DNA of 64,000 nt from an uncultured Prevotella sp. GTDB taxonomy: Bacteria; Bacteroidota; Bacteroidia; Bacteroidales; Bacteroidaceae. The translations under genes were made by a program, and so were the position numbers. The notes below the pieces were generated by a model. The model was not told the DNA's origin, did no database searches, and saw only the letters and a list, made by a program, of their open reading frames with translations. Location: positions 1-64,000 of the forward strand of contig CAKQSF010000010.1 of the NCBI GenBank assembly GCA_934272845.1. The letters run 5' to 3'. Shown one piece after another: positions 8,661 through 18,142 of the stretch (the stretch's first letter is position 1; each line of letters begins with the position of its first letter).

Positions 8661-9950
8661 TTAAATCTGTGCGAAAGCCTGGTCGAGGTCTGCAATGATG
8701 TCGTCGATGTGCTCAACACCGATAGACAGGCGGACTGTTGAAGGCGTAATGTGCTGCTGAGCCAACTCTTCTGGAGTCATCTGAGAGTGAGTTGTGGTGT
8801 AAGGGTGGATAACGAGTGACTTAACGTCAGCCACATTAGCGAGGAGAGAGAAGATCTTGAGGCTGTCAATGAACTTCCATGCCTCTTTCTCACCGCCCTT
8901 AATCTCGAACGTAAAGATAGAACCTGCACCATTAGGGAAGTACTTCTGGTAGAGAGCGTGGTCAGGATGGTCTGGCAGTGAAGGGTGATTAACCTTAGCA
9001 ACCTTAGGATTCTTAGCAAGATATTCTACAACCTTCAGCGCGTTCTGTACGTGACGCTCTATGCGGAGAGGCAAAGACTCAGTGCCCTGAAGCAGTATCC
9101 ATGCGTTGAATGGAGAGATCGTAGCACCAGTATCGCGCAGAATCACGGCACGAATACGTGTTACGAATGCTGCAGGACCAGCAACATCAGCGAAGATAGC
9201 ACCATGATAAGATGGGTCTGGCTTTGCGATTGTTGGGTACTTGTCAGCGTTTGCCTTCCAATCAAACTTACCTCCGTCAACGATAACACCGCCGAGAGAT
9301 GATCCGTGACCACCAATGAACTTAGTAGCAGAATGAACTACGATGTCAGCACCGTGCTCCAAAGGACGAATAACGATAGGAGCGAAAGTATTATCGACAA
9401 TGAATACGATGTTATGACGGTGTGCTACCTCTGCAACAGCCTCAAGATTGGTAACGTCTGAGTTAGGGTTACCGAATGTTTCAGCATAAACAACCTTGGT
9501 GTTAGGCTGAATAGCCTTCTCAAGAGCGTCGAGATCGTTAACATTAACGATGGTGTTTGTGATGCCAAGGTTAGCGAATGTGTGAGTGATAAGGTTGAAA
9601 CTACCACCGTAAAGGTTATCAGCAGCCACGATATGGTCACCAGCTCCTACGATGTTCTGCAGTGCATAAGTCACAGCAGCGGCACCACTTGCAACGGCAA
9701 GACCAGCAACACCGCCTTCAAGTGCAGCGATACGATCCTCGAAAACACCCTGAGTAGAGTTGGTAAGACGACCGTAGATGTTACCAGCGTCACGAAGACC
9801 GAAACGGTCGGCAGCGTGTTGTGAGTTGTGGAAGACGTAAGATGTAGTCTGATATATAGGCACTGCACGTGAATCAGTTACTGGGTCAGCCTGTTCTTGG
9901 CCTACGTGAAGTGCGAGAGTTTCAATGTGTAAGTTTTTGTTTGTGCTCAT
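8661..9950 (-). CDS. metY: O-acetylhomoserine sulfhydrylase (aminocarboxypropyltransferase)
   Basis: A 429-residue PLP enzyme that makes homocysteine from O-acetylhomoserine and sulfide in the cytoplasm (direct sulfhydrylation route to methionine). Cys/Met-metabolism family signatures are present: the opening ETLALHVGQE, the substrate-loop YGRLTNST, the Gly-rich VASGAAAV, the PLP-lysine segment SATKFIGGHG and FTFEIKGG near the end. Length and the MetY-type insertion (GGKFDWKANADKYPTI) favour MetY over MetB/MetC. It is monocistronic, with a promoter at 10002-10032 and a terminator after it. Confidence 0.93.
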   Translation of the reverse strand: MSTNKNLHIETLALHVGQEQADPVTDSRAVPIYQTTSYVFHNSQHAADRFGLRDAGNIYGRLTNSTQGVFEDRIAALEGGVAGLAVASGAAAVTYALQNIVGAGDHIVAADNLYGGSFNLITHTFANLGITNTIVNVNDLDALEKAIQPNTKVVYAETFGNPNSDVTNLEAVAEVAHRHNIVFIVDNTFAPIVIRPLEHGADIVVHSATKFIGGHGSSLGGVIVDGGKFDWKANADKYPTIAKPDPSYHGAIFADVAGPAAFVTRIRAVILRDTGATISPFNAWILLQGTESLPLRIERHVQNALKVVEYLAKNPKVAKVNHPSLPDHPDHALYQKYFPNGAGSIFTFEIKGGEKEAWKFIDSLKIFSLLANVADVKSLVIHPYTTTHSQMTPEELAQQHITPSTVRLSIGVEHIDDIIADLDQAFAQI

Positions 9951-10001
9951 ATTTCTATCGTTTTATTTGTTGTTTGTATGTTTGTTTCTTATTTCTGAGT
10001 G

Positions 10002-10032
10002 CAAAGTTACTGCTTTTTTCTAATGTGGCAAA
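10002..10032 (-). promoter_or_regulatory. metY promoter
   Basis: On the minus strand TTTG (10029-10032), a 19-bp spacer and TAACTTTG (10002-10009) form a full Bacteroidetes promoter, about 52 bp before the metY start. Confidence 0.8.
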
Positions 10033-10057
10033 TACCAAATGTATGTTATATCCACCA

Positions 10058-13036
10058 CTATTCATTGGTAAAAGGCATCACTTCTTGCATGAAAATTGCG
10101 TCTAATACCGATGTCGCTGCATCGTTTGTGGGTTGTAATTTATCGCTGATTTTCAGGTCGTTAACGGCAGTGTTGTAGTAAGACTTGTTGCCAGTGAGCC
10201 AGTAAGCGTAAGCCTTCAGTCGGGGAATGCGAAATTTATTGTTTGACAAAGAAAAAGCCTTCTCTTTGTATTCTTTAGCGTGTTGCAACCACGTTTTGTT
10301 CCATTCGGGTGTGGTAAGCGACAGCATTATCTCGTTCATCATTTCAAATCCGCCCATGATAGAGAGCAGGTGGTTGGTGTTTTGTACTGTGCTATCGCCC
10401 TCCCATGACACAATTCCCGTGGCAGGGTCATAACCTAACGCCTTTGGACCGCTGAAAATGCCGTGGGGAAGAGCTGCGATGCTCTTCATGCCAGCAAGTA
10501 TCTTGTCCCTGTACACATCGTTGCCAGTGCGCTCCCATTCCGTAAACCAGTTGCTGGCGTATGCCGTCCAGTCGGGGCCGATGCGCAAACGAGCCGGTGC
10601 GGTGCATGGGTATTTAGCGGAACGAGGCTGCGCCAGACGCATGGGGTCGAGGGAATAGAGCAGTTGGTCAGCGTCTTTCACCTCGTGCATGATGTCGCCA
10701 GTGCGTTCGTCTGCGGTGAGATAGTAGAAGAAACGGTTAAAGAAAGCCTGCGAAATGCGTGCCTCTTTCGCTCCACACCCCCAGTGAACAACGTTGTGTC
10801 GGGTGCCAAGTCCAGCGTGAACACCACGATGGTAGCAGTCAACCTCAGCGTTATGGCGACACATTGCCACCGCCATTCGCCATGCAACGGGACTTCCTGT
10901 GCGCAGAAACTCATACCAGAACATTGCAGGAGAAGCCAGTTCAGTATTGTCCCAAGCATATCCTCCCACGTCGTATCGCCATTCATCACGACTGGAATCA
11001 TATGTGTGCATCACGTCACCATAGTTAAAGAACCCATACCATGCATTGCGCTCCTGTTCTGATGCGTAAGACTTTACTATATTATATATGGTAGAATCAA
11101 GTGCCGTTCCCTTGTCAAGGCTCCATATTCCGAACGCTCTTTTGCGGTGAAGATACGCTGGTGAGGGCAGCATCTGCGTGTGAGTGGCAAGTGAAGGCAG
11201 TGCGCTTGACAGACTATCGATGCCGTCAGTAGATAGAGTAAGGTAAATCTCTGACGTCCTTGCTATGCCACTGGCGGTGCTCATGCCCTTTTGTACATCC
11301 TCGTAAGCAGCCTCTAAACCGTGAGGAATAGTATCATAATGAGCAAAAGACATCGCTTCAGCTTCGGGACTCCATAGAGATAGGCTCACCGTAGCATTGC
11401 TATCACGTGCTCCGTCCACCTGAAGTGTGGAGGGATAAGACTGCCAGAAGTCTGCAAGATGGAAGGCAACGCAGTGTTTCCTGTCGCCAATGGCAACAAC
11501 GCCAGGTGCTCTGCGTCCCTCGATAGTACCAATCCAAGGCGATAGGGACGTTGCCCTCTTGCGGATAGAGAAACCGTTTGGCGATAGTTGAGAGAGGCGA
11601 AAACCGTCCCAAGATGCTATCTGAGCGAGGATACTGCGGCTTCGTTCGTCGGTAGGAACACCGTTGGCGTCAAGGTTTATGGGACGTCGAGCGATGAGAG
11701 GCTTTACATGCATGGTTTTAACCTCATTGGAGTCTGTAAGGAACAACACTTTGCGGAAATGGTTTTCACCGTTCATCGGTACCTCAAAACGCACAGCCAA
11801 CGAGCGTAATCCTTCTGCATTGACAGTAGAATCAACAAAAAACGTGTGGGTAATCTTTATCTCATTGCTGCCGCGATAGGTGTAAAGTCTGATGACGAAG
11901 TTATCACCTTCCATCTTCCAGCACCACCTTACGTTGCCCATTTGTTCCTTGATAATTCTACGAGTTGGTAGCATCTTTCCGTTACACTCCACCCAAGCCT
12001 TGCCTAAACACTTCTTTTCGCCGACCAAAATACTGTCGAACAACATTCCGTTGTCTGAAAAATGAAGAAGCGGAAACATCGCTTTACCATTATTGTTAAG
12101 CCCATTTCCCCGCACTGTGGCAATGGCTTTCCACTTAACACTACCGTCAGGCCATGAGGCGAGAGTCCATTGGTCAGATGGCAATGTGTTCTTATCTTGT
12201 TTGAGAACAAGTGTTTCTTCCTCTTTCAGTTCGCCTATGGCGAAAGGGACACCGAACGTAATTCCCTCGCCATCGCTGCGCTTTACGCCCATGATGTCAT
12301 TCAGTTCAATGCCTTCACAGTCTTTCTTCGTGCTGCGTTCCAATAGCATTGTGCCGTTACCTCTGTGAGGAACAGCAGGCGAAGATGTAAAACGGAAGTT
12401 ACGAAGTTGTGCGTGTGCCAACGTGGTACGAAAACCAAAGTATCCTTCCTCCAAAGGGGTAGGGTCCGTATAGTCCACAATGCACTCTCCATCGATAATG
12501 AATTTAGCGTGCCCGTCAGCCGCTTCAAGCCTTATTTTGTACCAATGATCTCCCTCAATCATGTGCTTCTTATCCGTATATTCACGCAAAATAGCAGGGC
12601 GATATTTAGCGTCTGTTACCCCTCTAACGTCACCGTTGTAACGACGAAAGCGAGTGGTAGCGTTGTAGTTGCCGCCATATCCCATATAATACAGGTTCAG
12701 AGTGTAAGAATTAACGAACCTACCGCCACGCTTCTTGGCATTTACAAAAACATCTTTGGCAGTAGGGTCGCTCGCCATCCAGAAGCAGTTGAGGTCAGAG
12801 ATACGCCCATCGCCCACAATGCGCGCTTCGTATTCAATAACCACGTTGCCCTTCATAAGCGTCTTGTTCCATAGAGTCAGTCCGCCAGGAGCATGAATGT
12901 CAGCAACTGAATCCTTACTCCAAGTGACGTAACCATCCTTTTCTGCCTCTACAACCCATTGGCTTGCGGCAGACGATAGAGTAGGGAATATTGCGGAAAG
13001 TATAAGTATTATGGATAGGAAAAAACTATGTTTCAT
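10058..13036 (-). CDS. Secreted PL26-like exo-rhamnogalacturonan lyase family protein
   Basis: 992 residues with signal peptide 1-23 (cleavage near SSA-A). Residues about 25-215 form a DUF6250-like jelly-roll with EYEARIVGDGRISDLNCFW. From about 235 the protein resembles the PcRGLX/YetA RIFT-barrel family (GVPFAIGELKEEE followed by WTLASWPDGSVKWKA). A long helical C-terminus rich in Trp, Tyr and His follows (GVHAGLGTRHNVVHWG), as in PL26 lyases, which remove unsaturated digalacturonyl units from the ends of pectin rhamnogalacturonan-I chains. Activity is inferred from the family only. It is periplasmic or exported, and no other pectin gene or regulator lies nearby, so it is not part of a visible polysaccharide utilisation locus. 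Confidence 0.72.
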   Translation of the reverse strand: MKHSFFLSIILILSAIFPTLSSAASQWVVEAEKDGYVTWSKDSVADIHAPGGLTLWNKTLMKGNVVIEYEARIVGDGRISDLNCFWMASDPTAKDVFVNAKKRGGRFVNSYTLNLYYMGYGGNYNATTRFRRYNGDVRGVTDAKYRPAILREYTDKKHMIEGDHWYKIRLEAADGHAKFIIDGECIVDYTDPTPLEEGYFGFRTTLAHAQLRNFRFTSSPAVPHRGNGTMLLERSTKKDCEGIELNDIMGVKRSDGEGITFGVPFAIGELKEEETLVLKQDKNTLPSDQWTLASWPDGSVKWKAIATVRGNGLNNNGKAMFPLLHFSDNGMLFDSILVGEKKCLGKAWVECNGKMLPTRRIIKEQMGNVRWCWKMEGDNFVIRLYTYRGSNEIKITHTFFVDSTVNAEGLRSLAVRFEVPMNGENHFRKVLFLTDSNEVKTMHVKPLIARRPINLDANGVPTDERSRSILAQIASWDGFRLSQLSPNGFSIRKRATSLSPWIGTIEGRRAPGVVAIGDRKHCVAFHLADFWQSYPSTLQVDGARDSNATVSLSLWSPEAEAMSFAHYDTIPHGLEAAYEDVQKGMSTASGIARTSEIYLTLSTDGIDSLSSALPSLATHTQMLPSPAYLHRKRAFGIWSLDKGTALDSTIYNIVKSYASEQERNAWYGFFNYGDVMHTYDSSRDEWRYDVGGYAWDNTELASPAMFWYEFLRTGSPVAWRMAVAMCRHNAEVDCYHRGVHAGLGTRHNVVHWGCGAKEARISQAFFNRFFYYLTADERTGDIMHEVKDADQLLYSLDPMRLAQPRSAKYPCTAPARLRIGPDWTAYASNWFTEWERTGNDVYRDKILAGMKSIAALPHGIFSGPKALGYDPATGIVSWEGDSTVQNTNHLLSIMGGFEMMNEIMLSLTTPEWNKTWLQHAKEYKEKAFSLSNNKFRIPRLKAYAYWLTGNKSYYNTAVNDLKISDKLQPTNDAATSVLDAIFMQEVMPFTNE

Positions 13037-13083
13037 GCGTGCTTTAATTTATATAAGGTGTAGTGTGATAGTAAATTATTATG

Positions 13084-13091
13084 CAAAGGTA
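13084..13091 (-). promoter_or_regulatory. -7 box of the PL26-like gene
   Basis: TACCTTTG on the minus strand, followed by GC, 48 bp before the start codon. No strong TTTG at the usual spacing. Confidence 0.6.
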
Positions 13092-13150
13092 ATGTTTTTT
13101 GCTTAAATATTTGTGATTGTGCAGAACAAAATTGTGCATACATAAACACT

Positions 13151-13187
13151 AATAAAGCCCAAATCACATTGTGGTTTGGGCTTTATT
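13151..13187. terminator. Hairpin terminator after mltG, built from one 22-bp-type unit
   Basis: AATAAAGCCCAAA pairs with TTTGGGCTTTATT. The unit TCAC-ATT-GTGGTTTGGGC inside it matches the degenerate palindromic 22-bp repeat seen elsewhere (compare 30489-30510), so this terminator may have arisen from one repeat unit (inference). Confidence 0.75.
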
Positions 13188-13220
13188 ACTTGATGTATGT
13201 TTTGTATTGCGTCCTGTGTA

Positions 13221-14243
13221 TTACTTAATGCCTCTGTCGTTAAGTGCTTTGCTATACTTGGCAGCATTGGCAAGATGCTCGGAGTAAGTGCGTGCGAAGT
13301 TGTGAGTACCAGAGAAATCCTCCTTGGCGCACATGTAAAGGTAGTCGTGCTTTACAAGATGAAGAACGGCATCAATACCAGCCACGCTCGGTATGCGGAT
13401 AGGGCCAGGGGGAAGCCCCGTGTTGACATAGGTGTTATAAGGAGACTTCACACGCAGCATGTTATTGTAAATGCGGCGTAATTCAAACTGCTTCAGAGCG
13501 AACTTAATTGTAGGGTCGGCCTGCAATGGCATACCTTGCTTCAAGCGGTTATAGTACATACCAGCCACCATGGGTTTCTCTGCGTTGTTAGCAGTTTCCT
13601 CATCTACGATGGAAGCCATGGTAACGACCTCAAGAGGAGTTAGTTCGAGTGCATCGGCCTCGCTCTTGCGTTTGCCATTCCAAAACGCTTTCTGCTCCTC
13701 GTTCATCTTCTTAAGGAACTTTTGCACGCTGATGTTCCAATATATCTCGTACGTGTTAGGTATGAACATAGCCATGATTGAGGCGGTATCTGCACCATAG
13801 AGCGCACATGAATCATTATTGTCAAGATATGATAGCAGTTCGTCTTTGCTCATCATCAGTTTGTTAGACAATTCTTCCGCAAGGCGTTCTCTAGTTCGTA
13901 CGGACGGTATGGTGAGTTTTACGGGTGACTGTTGGCCGTTGCGTAGGTGACGAAAGAACTGTAATGAGCCCATGCTTGGAGTAATCTCGTATCGACCAGA
14001 ACGCATATTATCTCTGTATTTAGAGTGGCGTGTTAGTATTGTAAGTGCAGCAGACCCCAACCCTTTACAATCGTTAGAGAGTTTTGCGGAGAGAGAATCG
14101 ATAGTATCGTCATTGTCAATGTAAATGTACACCGTCTCCTTGTTCTTGCTAAGAGGAGCGAAAAGACAGTAAGCCATTAGTGCGATAAGAAGCGCAATGA
14201 TGGAAGACAATGCTAAAATAAACTGTTTTCTTGTAAGTGTCAT
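13221..14243 (-). CDS. mltG: Endolytic murein transglycosylase MltG
   Basis: 340 residues from ATG 14243. A start 10 codons earlier would sit on the -7 promoter box at 14271-14278 and is rejected. One N-terminal membrane segment (about residues 8-30) anchors a periplasmic YceG domain with FIPNTYEIYWN, VTMASIVDEE (catalytic Glu), YYNRLKQGMPLQADPT and a C-terminal GLPPGPIRIP. MltG cleaves nascent peptidoglycan strands and works with glycan synthases such as the PBP1A encoded at 19.8-22.3 kb. It is divergent from rpsA. Confidence 0.93.
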   Translation of the reverse strand: MTLTRKQFILALSSIIALLIALMAYCLFAPLSKNKETVYIYIDNDDTIDSLSAKLSNDCKGLGSAALTILTRHSKYRDNMRSGRYEITPSMGSLQFFRHLRNGQQSPVKLTIPSVRTRERLAEELSNKLMMSKDELLSYLDNNDSCALYGADTASIMAMFIPNTYEIYWNISVQKFLKKMNEEQKAFWNGKRKSEADALELTPLEVVTMASIVDEETANNAEKPMVAGMYYNRLKQGMPLQADPTIKFALKQFELRRIYNNMLRVKSPYNTYVNTGLPPGPIRIPSVAGIDAVLHLVKHDYLYMCAKEDFSGTHNFARTYSEHLANAAKYSKALNDRGIK

Positions 14244-14270
14244 AATGTGATGTGCTTTTCTATTGTGGTG

Positions 14271-14278
14271 CAAAGTTA
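14271..14278 (-). promoter_or_regulatory. -7 box of mltG
   Basis: TAACTTTG followed by GC on the minus strand, 28 bp before ATG 14243. It overlaps the alternative upstream start codon and so decides the start. Confidence 0.7.
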
Positions 14279-14395
14279 ATAATATTCTGCATAAAACTAT
14301 GGGAAAAGCATATAAATATAATAGAGAAGAGTTAAATAAAATTAAAAGATTGAGTTTGAAAATATGCGTGTACCTTATGGTAATAAAAAAAGTTG

Positions 14396-14403
14396 TAACT
14401 TTG
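14396..14403 (+). promoter_or_regulatory. -7 box of rpsA
   Basis: TAACTTTG followed by GC, 49 bp before ATG 14452. The roughly 40-nt AU-rich leader lacks a clear Shine-Dalgarno, as is common in this phylum. Confidence 0.7.
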
Positions 14404-14451
14404 CATGCGACTTTTCATGTTGGAGAGTCACTTAATATTTTATTTTCATTT

Positions 14452-16233
14452 ATGTCTAACTTTAAAAATGTACAGCCACTCGACGATTTCAACTGGGACG
14501 AGTTCGAGAACGGCGGTATTTCAAACGAAAGCAAGGAAGCACAGGAAGCTTCTTATGACGCAACTCTTAACAAGGTTTCTGAAGGCCAGGTTGTAGAGGG
14601 CACAGTAATCTCAATCGACAAGAAAGAGGTTATCGTAAACATCGGTTACAAGAGCGACGGTATCATCGCCGCATCTGAATTCCGTTACAATCCAGATCTG
14701 AAGATCGGCGATAAGGTAGAAGTTTACGTCGAGAATCAGGAGGATAAGAAGGGTCAGCTTATTCTTTCTCACAAGAAGGCACGTCTCAGCAAGAGTTGGG
14801 ATCGCGTTAACGCTGCTCTTGAGAACGAGGAAATCATCCAGGGCTTCATCAAGTGCCGCACTAAGGGTGGTATGATTGTTGATGTATTTGGTATTGAGGC
14901 ATTCCTTCCAGGTTCTCAGATTGATGTACATCCAATCCGCGACTACGACGTATTCGTAGGTAAGACAATGGAGTTCAAGATTGTTAAGATCAATCAGGAG
15001 TTCCGTAACGTTGTCGTTTCACACAAGGCTCTCATCGAGGCTGAGATTGAGGCTCAGAAGAAGGAGATTATGTCTAAACTCGAGAAGGGTCAGGTTTACG
15101 AAGGAACTGTTAAGAACATCACTTCTTACGGTGTATTCGTTGACCTCGGTGGTGTTGACGGTCTCGTTCATATCACAGACCTCTCTTGGGGCCGCGTAAG
15201 CGATCCACACGAGGTTGTACAGCTCGACCAGAAGGTGAACGTTGTAATTCTCGACTTCGATGACGAGAAGAAGCGTATCGCTCTCGGTATCAAGCAGCTC
15301 ACTCCACACCCATGGGATGCTCTCGATCCAAACCTCAAGGTTGGTGACCGCATCAAGGGTAAGGTAGTCGTTATCGCTGATTACGGTGCATTCGTAGAGG
15401 TAGCACCTGGCGTTGAGGGGCTTATCCACGTCAGCGAGATGTCTTGGAGCCAGCACCTCCGTTCTGCTCAGGACTTCCTTTCTGTAGGTGATGAGGTAGA
15501 GGCTGAAATTCTTACTCTCGACCGTGAGGAGCGTAAGATGTCTCTCGGTATCCGTCAGTTGAAGGATGACCCATGGGCTAACATCGAGGAGAAGTATCCT
15601 GTAGGTTCTAAGCACACTGCAAAGGTTCGTAACTTCACTAACTTCGGTATCTTCGTTGAACTCGAAGAGGGTGTTGACGGACTTATACACATCTCTGACC
15701 TTTCTTGGACAAAGAAGGTTAAGAAGCCATCTGACTTCACAACTGAAGGCGCATCTATCGACGTTGTAGTTCTTGAGATAGACAAGGAAAATCGTCGTCT
15801 CTCTCTCGGCCACAAGCAGTTGGAGGAGAACCCTTGGGATAAGTACGAGACAATCTATACTCCTGGTTCAGTACACACAGGTAAGATTGTTGACGTTATG
15901 GACAAGGGCGCTGTCGTTGCACTCAACGAAGGCGGTGAAGGTTTCGCTACTCCAAAGCACCTTGTTAAGGAAGACGGTACTCAGGCACAGAAGGGTGAGG
16001 AACTCGAGTTCAAGGTAATTGAGTTCGTTAAGGAGACAAAGCGTATCATCCTTTCTCACTCTCGCACATTTGAGCCAGAGAAGCCATTGGAGGAGAAGAA
16101 GGCTCCACGTAACGCAAAGCGTTCTGGTAAGAAGGAAGATACTGCTGCTATCAATAACGTAGCGGCTTCTACTTCACTCGGAGACTTCGACGCTCTCGCA
16201 GCATTGAAGGCTAAGATGGAAGAGGATAAGTAA
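14452..16233 (+). CDS. rpsA: 30S ribosomal protein S1
   Basis: 593 residues from ATG 14452; the frame is open further upstream to 14263, but that region contains the promoter. Six S1 RNA-binding repeats can be read, beginning GQVVEGTVISIDKKEVIV, GFIKCRTKGGMIVDVF, GQVYEGTVKNITSYGVFV, GDRIKGKVVVIADYGAFV, GSKHTAKVRNFTNFGIFV and GSVHTGKIVDVMDKGAVV. A Lys/Glu-rich tail follows. S1 binds mRNA on the 30S subunit and matters for initiation where Shine-Dalgarno sequences are weak. Codon use is strongly biased (GGT, CGT, CTC), as expected for an abundant protein. Single-gene unit with its own terminator. Confidence 0.96.
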   Translation: MSNFKNVQPLDDFNWDEFENGGISNESKEAQEASYDATLNKVSEGQVVEGTVISIDKKEVIVNIGYKSDGIIAASEFRYNPDLKIGDKVEVYVENQEDKKGQLILSHKKARLSKSWDRVNAALENEEIIQGFIKCRTKGGMIVDVFGIEAFLPGSQIDVHPIRDYDVFVGKTMEFKIVKINQEFRNVVVSHKALIEAEIEAQKKEIMSKLEKGQVYEGTVKNITSYGVFVDLGGVDGLVHITDLSWGRVSDPHEVVQLDQKVNVVILDFDDEKKRIALGIKQLTPHPWDALDPNLKVGDRIKGKVVVIADYGAFVEVAPGVEGLIHVSEMSWSQHLRSAQDFLSVGDEVEAEILTLDREERKMSLGIRQLKDDPWANIEEKYPVGSKHTAKVRNFTNFGIFVELEEGVDGLIHISDLSWTKKVKKPSDFTTEGASIDVVVLEIDKENRRLSLGHKQLEENPWDKYETIYTPGSVHTGKIVDVMDKGAVVALNEGGEGFATPKHLVKEDGTQAQKGEELEFKVIEFVKETKRIILSHSRTFEPEKPLEEKKAPRNAKRSGKKEDTAAINNVAASTSLGDFDALAALKAKMEEDK

Positions 16234-16262
16234 TCGTACTTAAGCCAAAAGCATAATAATAA

Positions 16263-16297
16263 GGGTCGCAGAAGTTTTTTTTCTGCGACCCTTTTCT
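16263..16297 (+). terminator. rpsA terminator
   Basis: GGGTCGCAGAA pairs with TTCTGCGACCC across a T-rich loop, followed by TTTTCTT. Confidence 0.92.
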
Positions 16298-16339
16298 TAA
16301 TATGTATTCTATATAGGAGGAATATAAAAACTTGATGTT

Positions 16340-16993
16340 ATGACTCTTAAGGAAAGATACAATAAGGTTCTGGATTATTTTAGGGAGACACAGCCTGTAG
16401 TGGATACTGAATTGCAGTATGGTTCTGTATTTCAACTGCTCATTGCTGTTGTGCTATCAGCGCAATGTACGGATAAACGAGTTAATATGGTTACTCCGGA
16501 ACTGTTCCGTGATTATCCTGATGCTGCGTCATTAGCGAAGGCTGATGAGGTGGAGATATATGAATATGTCAAGAGTATATCTTATCCTAATGCCAAAGCG
16601 CGACATATTGTTGAACTGTCACGCATGCTTGTAGAGGACTTTGATGGTGAAATACCGTCCGACATGAACCTGTTATTGAGATTGCCTGGGGTAGGTCGCA
16701 AGACGGCTAACGTTATTCAGGCGGTTGCTTTTGGTAAAAGCGCTATGGCGGTTGATACGCATATCTATCGTGTAAGCCACAGGTTAGGACTAGTTCCTGT
16801 GTCTTGTAACACACCGTTGAAAGTAGAGCGTTATCTTGTAAAGTATATTCCTAAGGAGGAAATACCGCGTGCTCACCATTGGTTGCTGCTGCATGGCAGA
16901 TATGTATGTAAAAGTTTAAGACCACAATGTGAAAAATGTCCCTTTACATCGTATTGTCCGAAGAGAATGGAAGGGAGTAAGTTAGGTAAGTAA
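16340..16993 (+). CDS. nth: Endonuclease III
   Basis: A 217-residue DNA glycosylase/AP lyase for oxidised pyrimidines in base-excision repair. The helix-hairpin-helix LPGVGRKTANV carries catalytic Lys121, and the conserved aspartate in AVDTHIYRV is Asp139. The C-terminal 4Fe-4S motif is complete (Cys190, 197, 200, 206; C-x6-C-x2-C-x5-C). Length equals the family norm. It is separated from rpsA by a terminator and followed 24 bp later by the thioredoxin-like gene, probably co-transcribed. Confidence 0.96.
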   Translation: MTLKERYNKVLDYFRETQPVVDTELQYGSVFQLLIAVVLSAQCTDKRVNMVTPELFRDYPDAASLAKADEVEIYEYVKSISYPNAKARHIVELSRMLVEDFDGEIPSDMNLLLRLPGVGRKTANVIQAVAFGKSAMAVDTHIYRVSHRLGLVPVSCNTPLKVERYLVKYIPKEEIPRAHHWLLLHGRYVCKSLRPQCEKCPFTSYCPKRMEGSKLGK

Positions 16994-17017
16994 TGCGTCT
17001 GTAAATAAAAAAAGAAT

Positions 17018-18097
17018 ATGATGAAGAGATTGATGATACTGCTGCTGACAATGTGTTCATGCATTGTGCTCATGGCAGAGAATATAAAGGTTACTGTTAA
17101 GGGAACTACTGATAAGGGGTCTAAAGTGGTCTTTGTCTTTGTGAATGGTGATAATAGAAAGGTTACGAAAGTGAATGTCACTAACGGTACTTTTACTTAT
17201 AACGCTGAAGTTGAAAAATGTTCGTACCTGTTCTTTGTAGATAAATCTACGAGAAAACAAAGTCTTGTAGTGGCTGATGGTGCAGACATTGCCCTTGATA
17301 TGGATAAAGATGTATCTTCTGGTACGCCTCTTAATGATAAACTTCATGGTATTGTGGTTGAGTTAGAGAAGTATAGTGACGAGGCGATAGAATGTCGTAA
17401 GCAGGCGGAAAGTGAAGCTGACGCTCAGAAGGCGATTACGCTTCGTGCTAAGGCAAGGCAACAGAAACGGGAGTATCTCGATGCTCTGAAGAAGGTGATA
17501 GATGATAATAAGGATAACTGTTTACCTGTGTATTTTATACAAGCCAACATGATGGACTTGGACTTTCAGCAACTTCAGGCTTATGCTTATAGTGGAGCGC
17601 AGTATACGGTGCATCCTATGTTTGCGAATGTGTTGTATTTTATACAGTCTGAAGGAGCGAAACTGAGTTTGGTAGGTAGGAAGTTTACGGACTTTTCTGT
17701 TAAAGATGTCGACGGGACGAAGCATCAGTTGAGTGAATATGTAGGTAAGGGAAACTATGTTCTTATTGACTTCTGGGCTTCATGGTGTGGTCCTTGCATG
17801 GGAGAGATGCCAACGCTGAAGACTGTAAAGGCGAGATATGGCAAGAATGGCTTTCAGATTGTAGGCATTTCGCTTGATAATAGTGCTGTTAGTTGGCAGT
17901 CTGCCATTAAGAGTGGCGGGCTTGACTGGCTGCATTTTAGTGACCTTAATGGTTGGGAAAATGTGGGAGCGAGGCTTTATAATGTAAGGAGCATACCGAG
18001 TAACTTCCTTTGTAATGCTGAGGGAGTGATTGTTGCGGTAGACCTTCGTGGTGAAGCTCTCTTGGAAAAACTTGAAGAAATTTATGATACTATGTAG
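17018..18097 (+). CDS. TlpA/ResA-type thiol-disulfide oxidoreductase with N-terminal DUF4369-like domain
   Basis: 359 residues, with an ATG ATG start (either may be used). The signal peptide spans about residues 1-20 (LILLLTMCSCIVLMA); the cysteine context (MCSC) is not a convincing lipobox. Residues 22-110 form the beta-rich DUF4369-like region, followed by a charged helical linker (about 120-165) and a thioredoxin fold from about 215 with the active site WCGPC (Cys257, Cys260) and a cis-Pro segment RSIPSNFL. It probably reduces periplasmic disulfides. Bacteroidetes carry many paralogues of unknown substrate. Confidence 0.88.
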   Translation: MMKRLMILLLTMCSCIVLMAENIKVTVKGTTDKGSKVVFVFVNGDNRKVTKVNVTNGTFTYNAEVEKCSYLFFVDKSTRKQSLVVADGADIALDMDKDVSSGTPLNDKLHGIVVELEKYSDEAIECRKQAESEADAQKAITLRAKARQQKREYLDALKKVIDDNKDNCLPVYFIQANMMDLDFQQLQAYAYSGAQYTVHPMFANVLYFIQSEGAKLSLVGRKFTDFSVKDVDGTKHQLSEYVGKGNYVLIDFWASWCGPCMGEMPTLKTVKARYGKNGFQIVGISLDNSAVSWQSAIKSGGLDWLHFSDLNGWENVGARLYNVRSIPSNFLCNAEGVIVAVDLRGEALLEKLEEIYDTM

Positions 18098-18142
18098 TGT
18101 TTCTTATTCTCTATGGTAGGGAATGTTGCATTATACAATGAA

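Noticed and set aside
14263..14451. A 63-residue N-terminal extension of ribosomal protein S1
   Set aside because: The stretch contains the rpsA -7 box and lacks S1-like sequence; ATG 14452 gives the normal beginning.
15019..15813. A 264-codon minus-strand frame inside rpsA
   Set aside because: Antisense shadow produced by the strong codon bias of rpsA.
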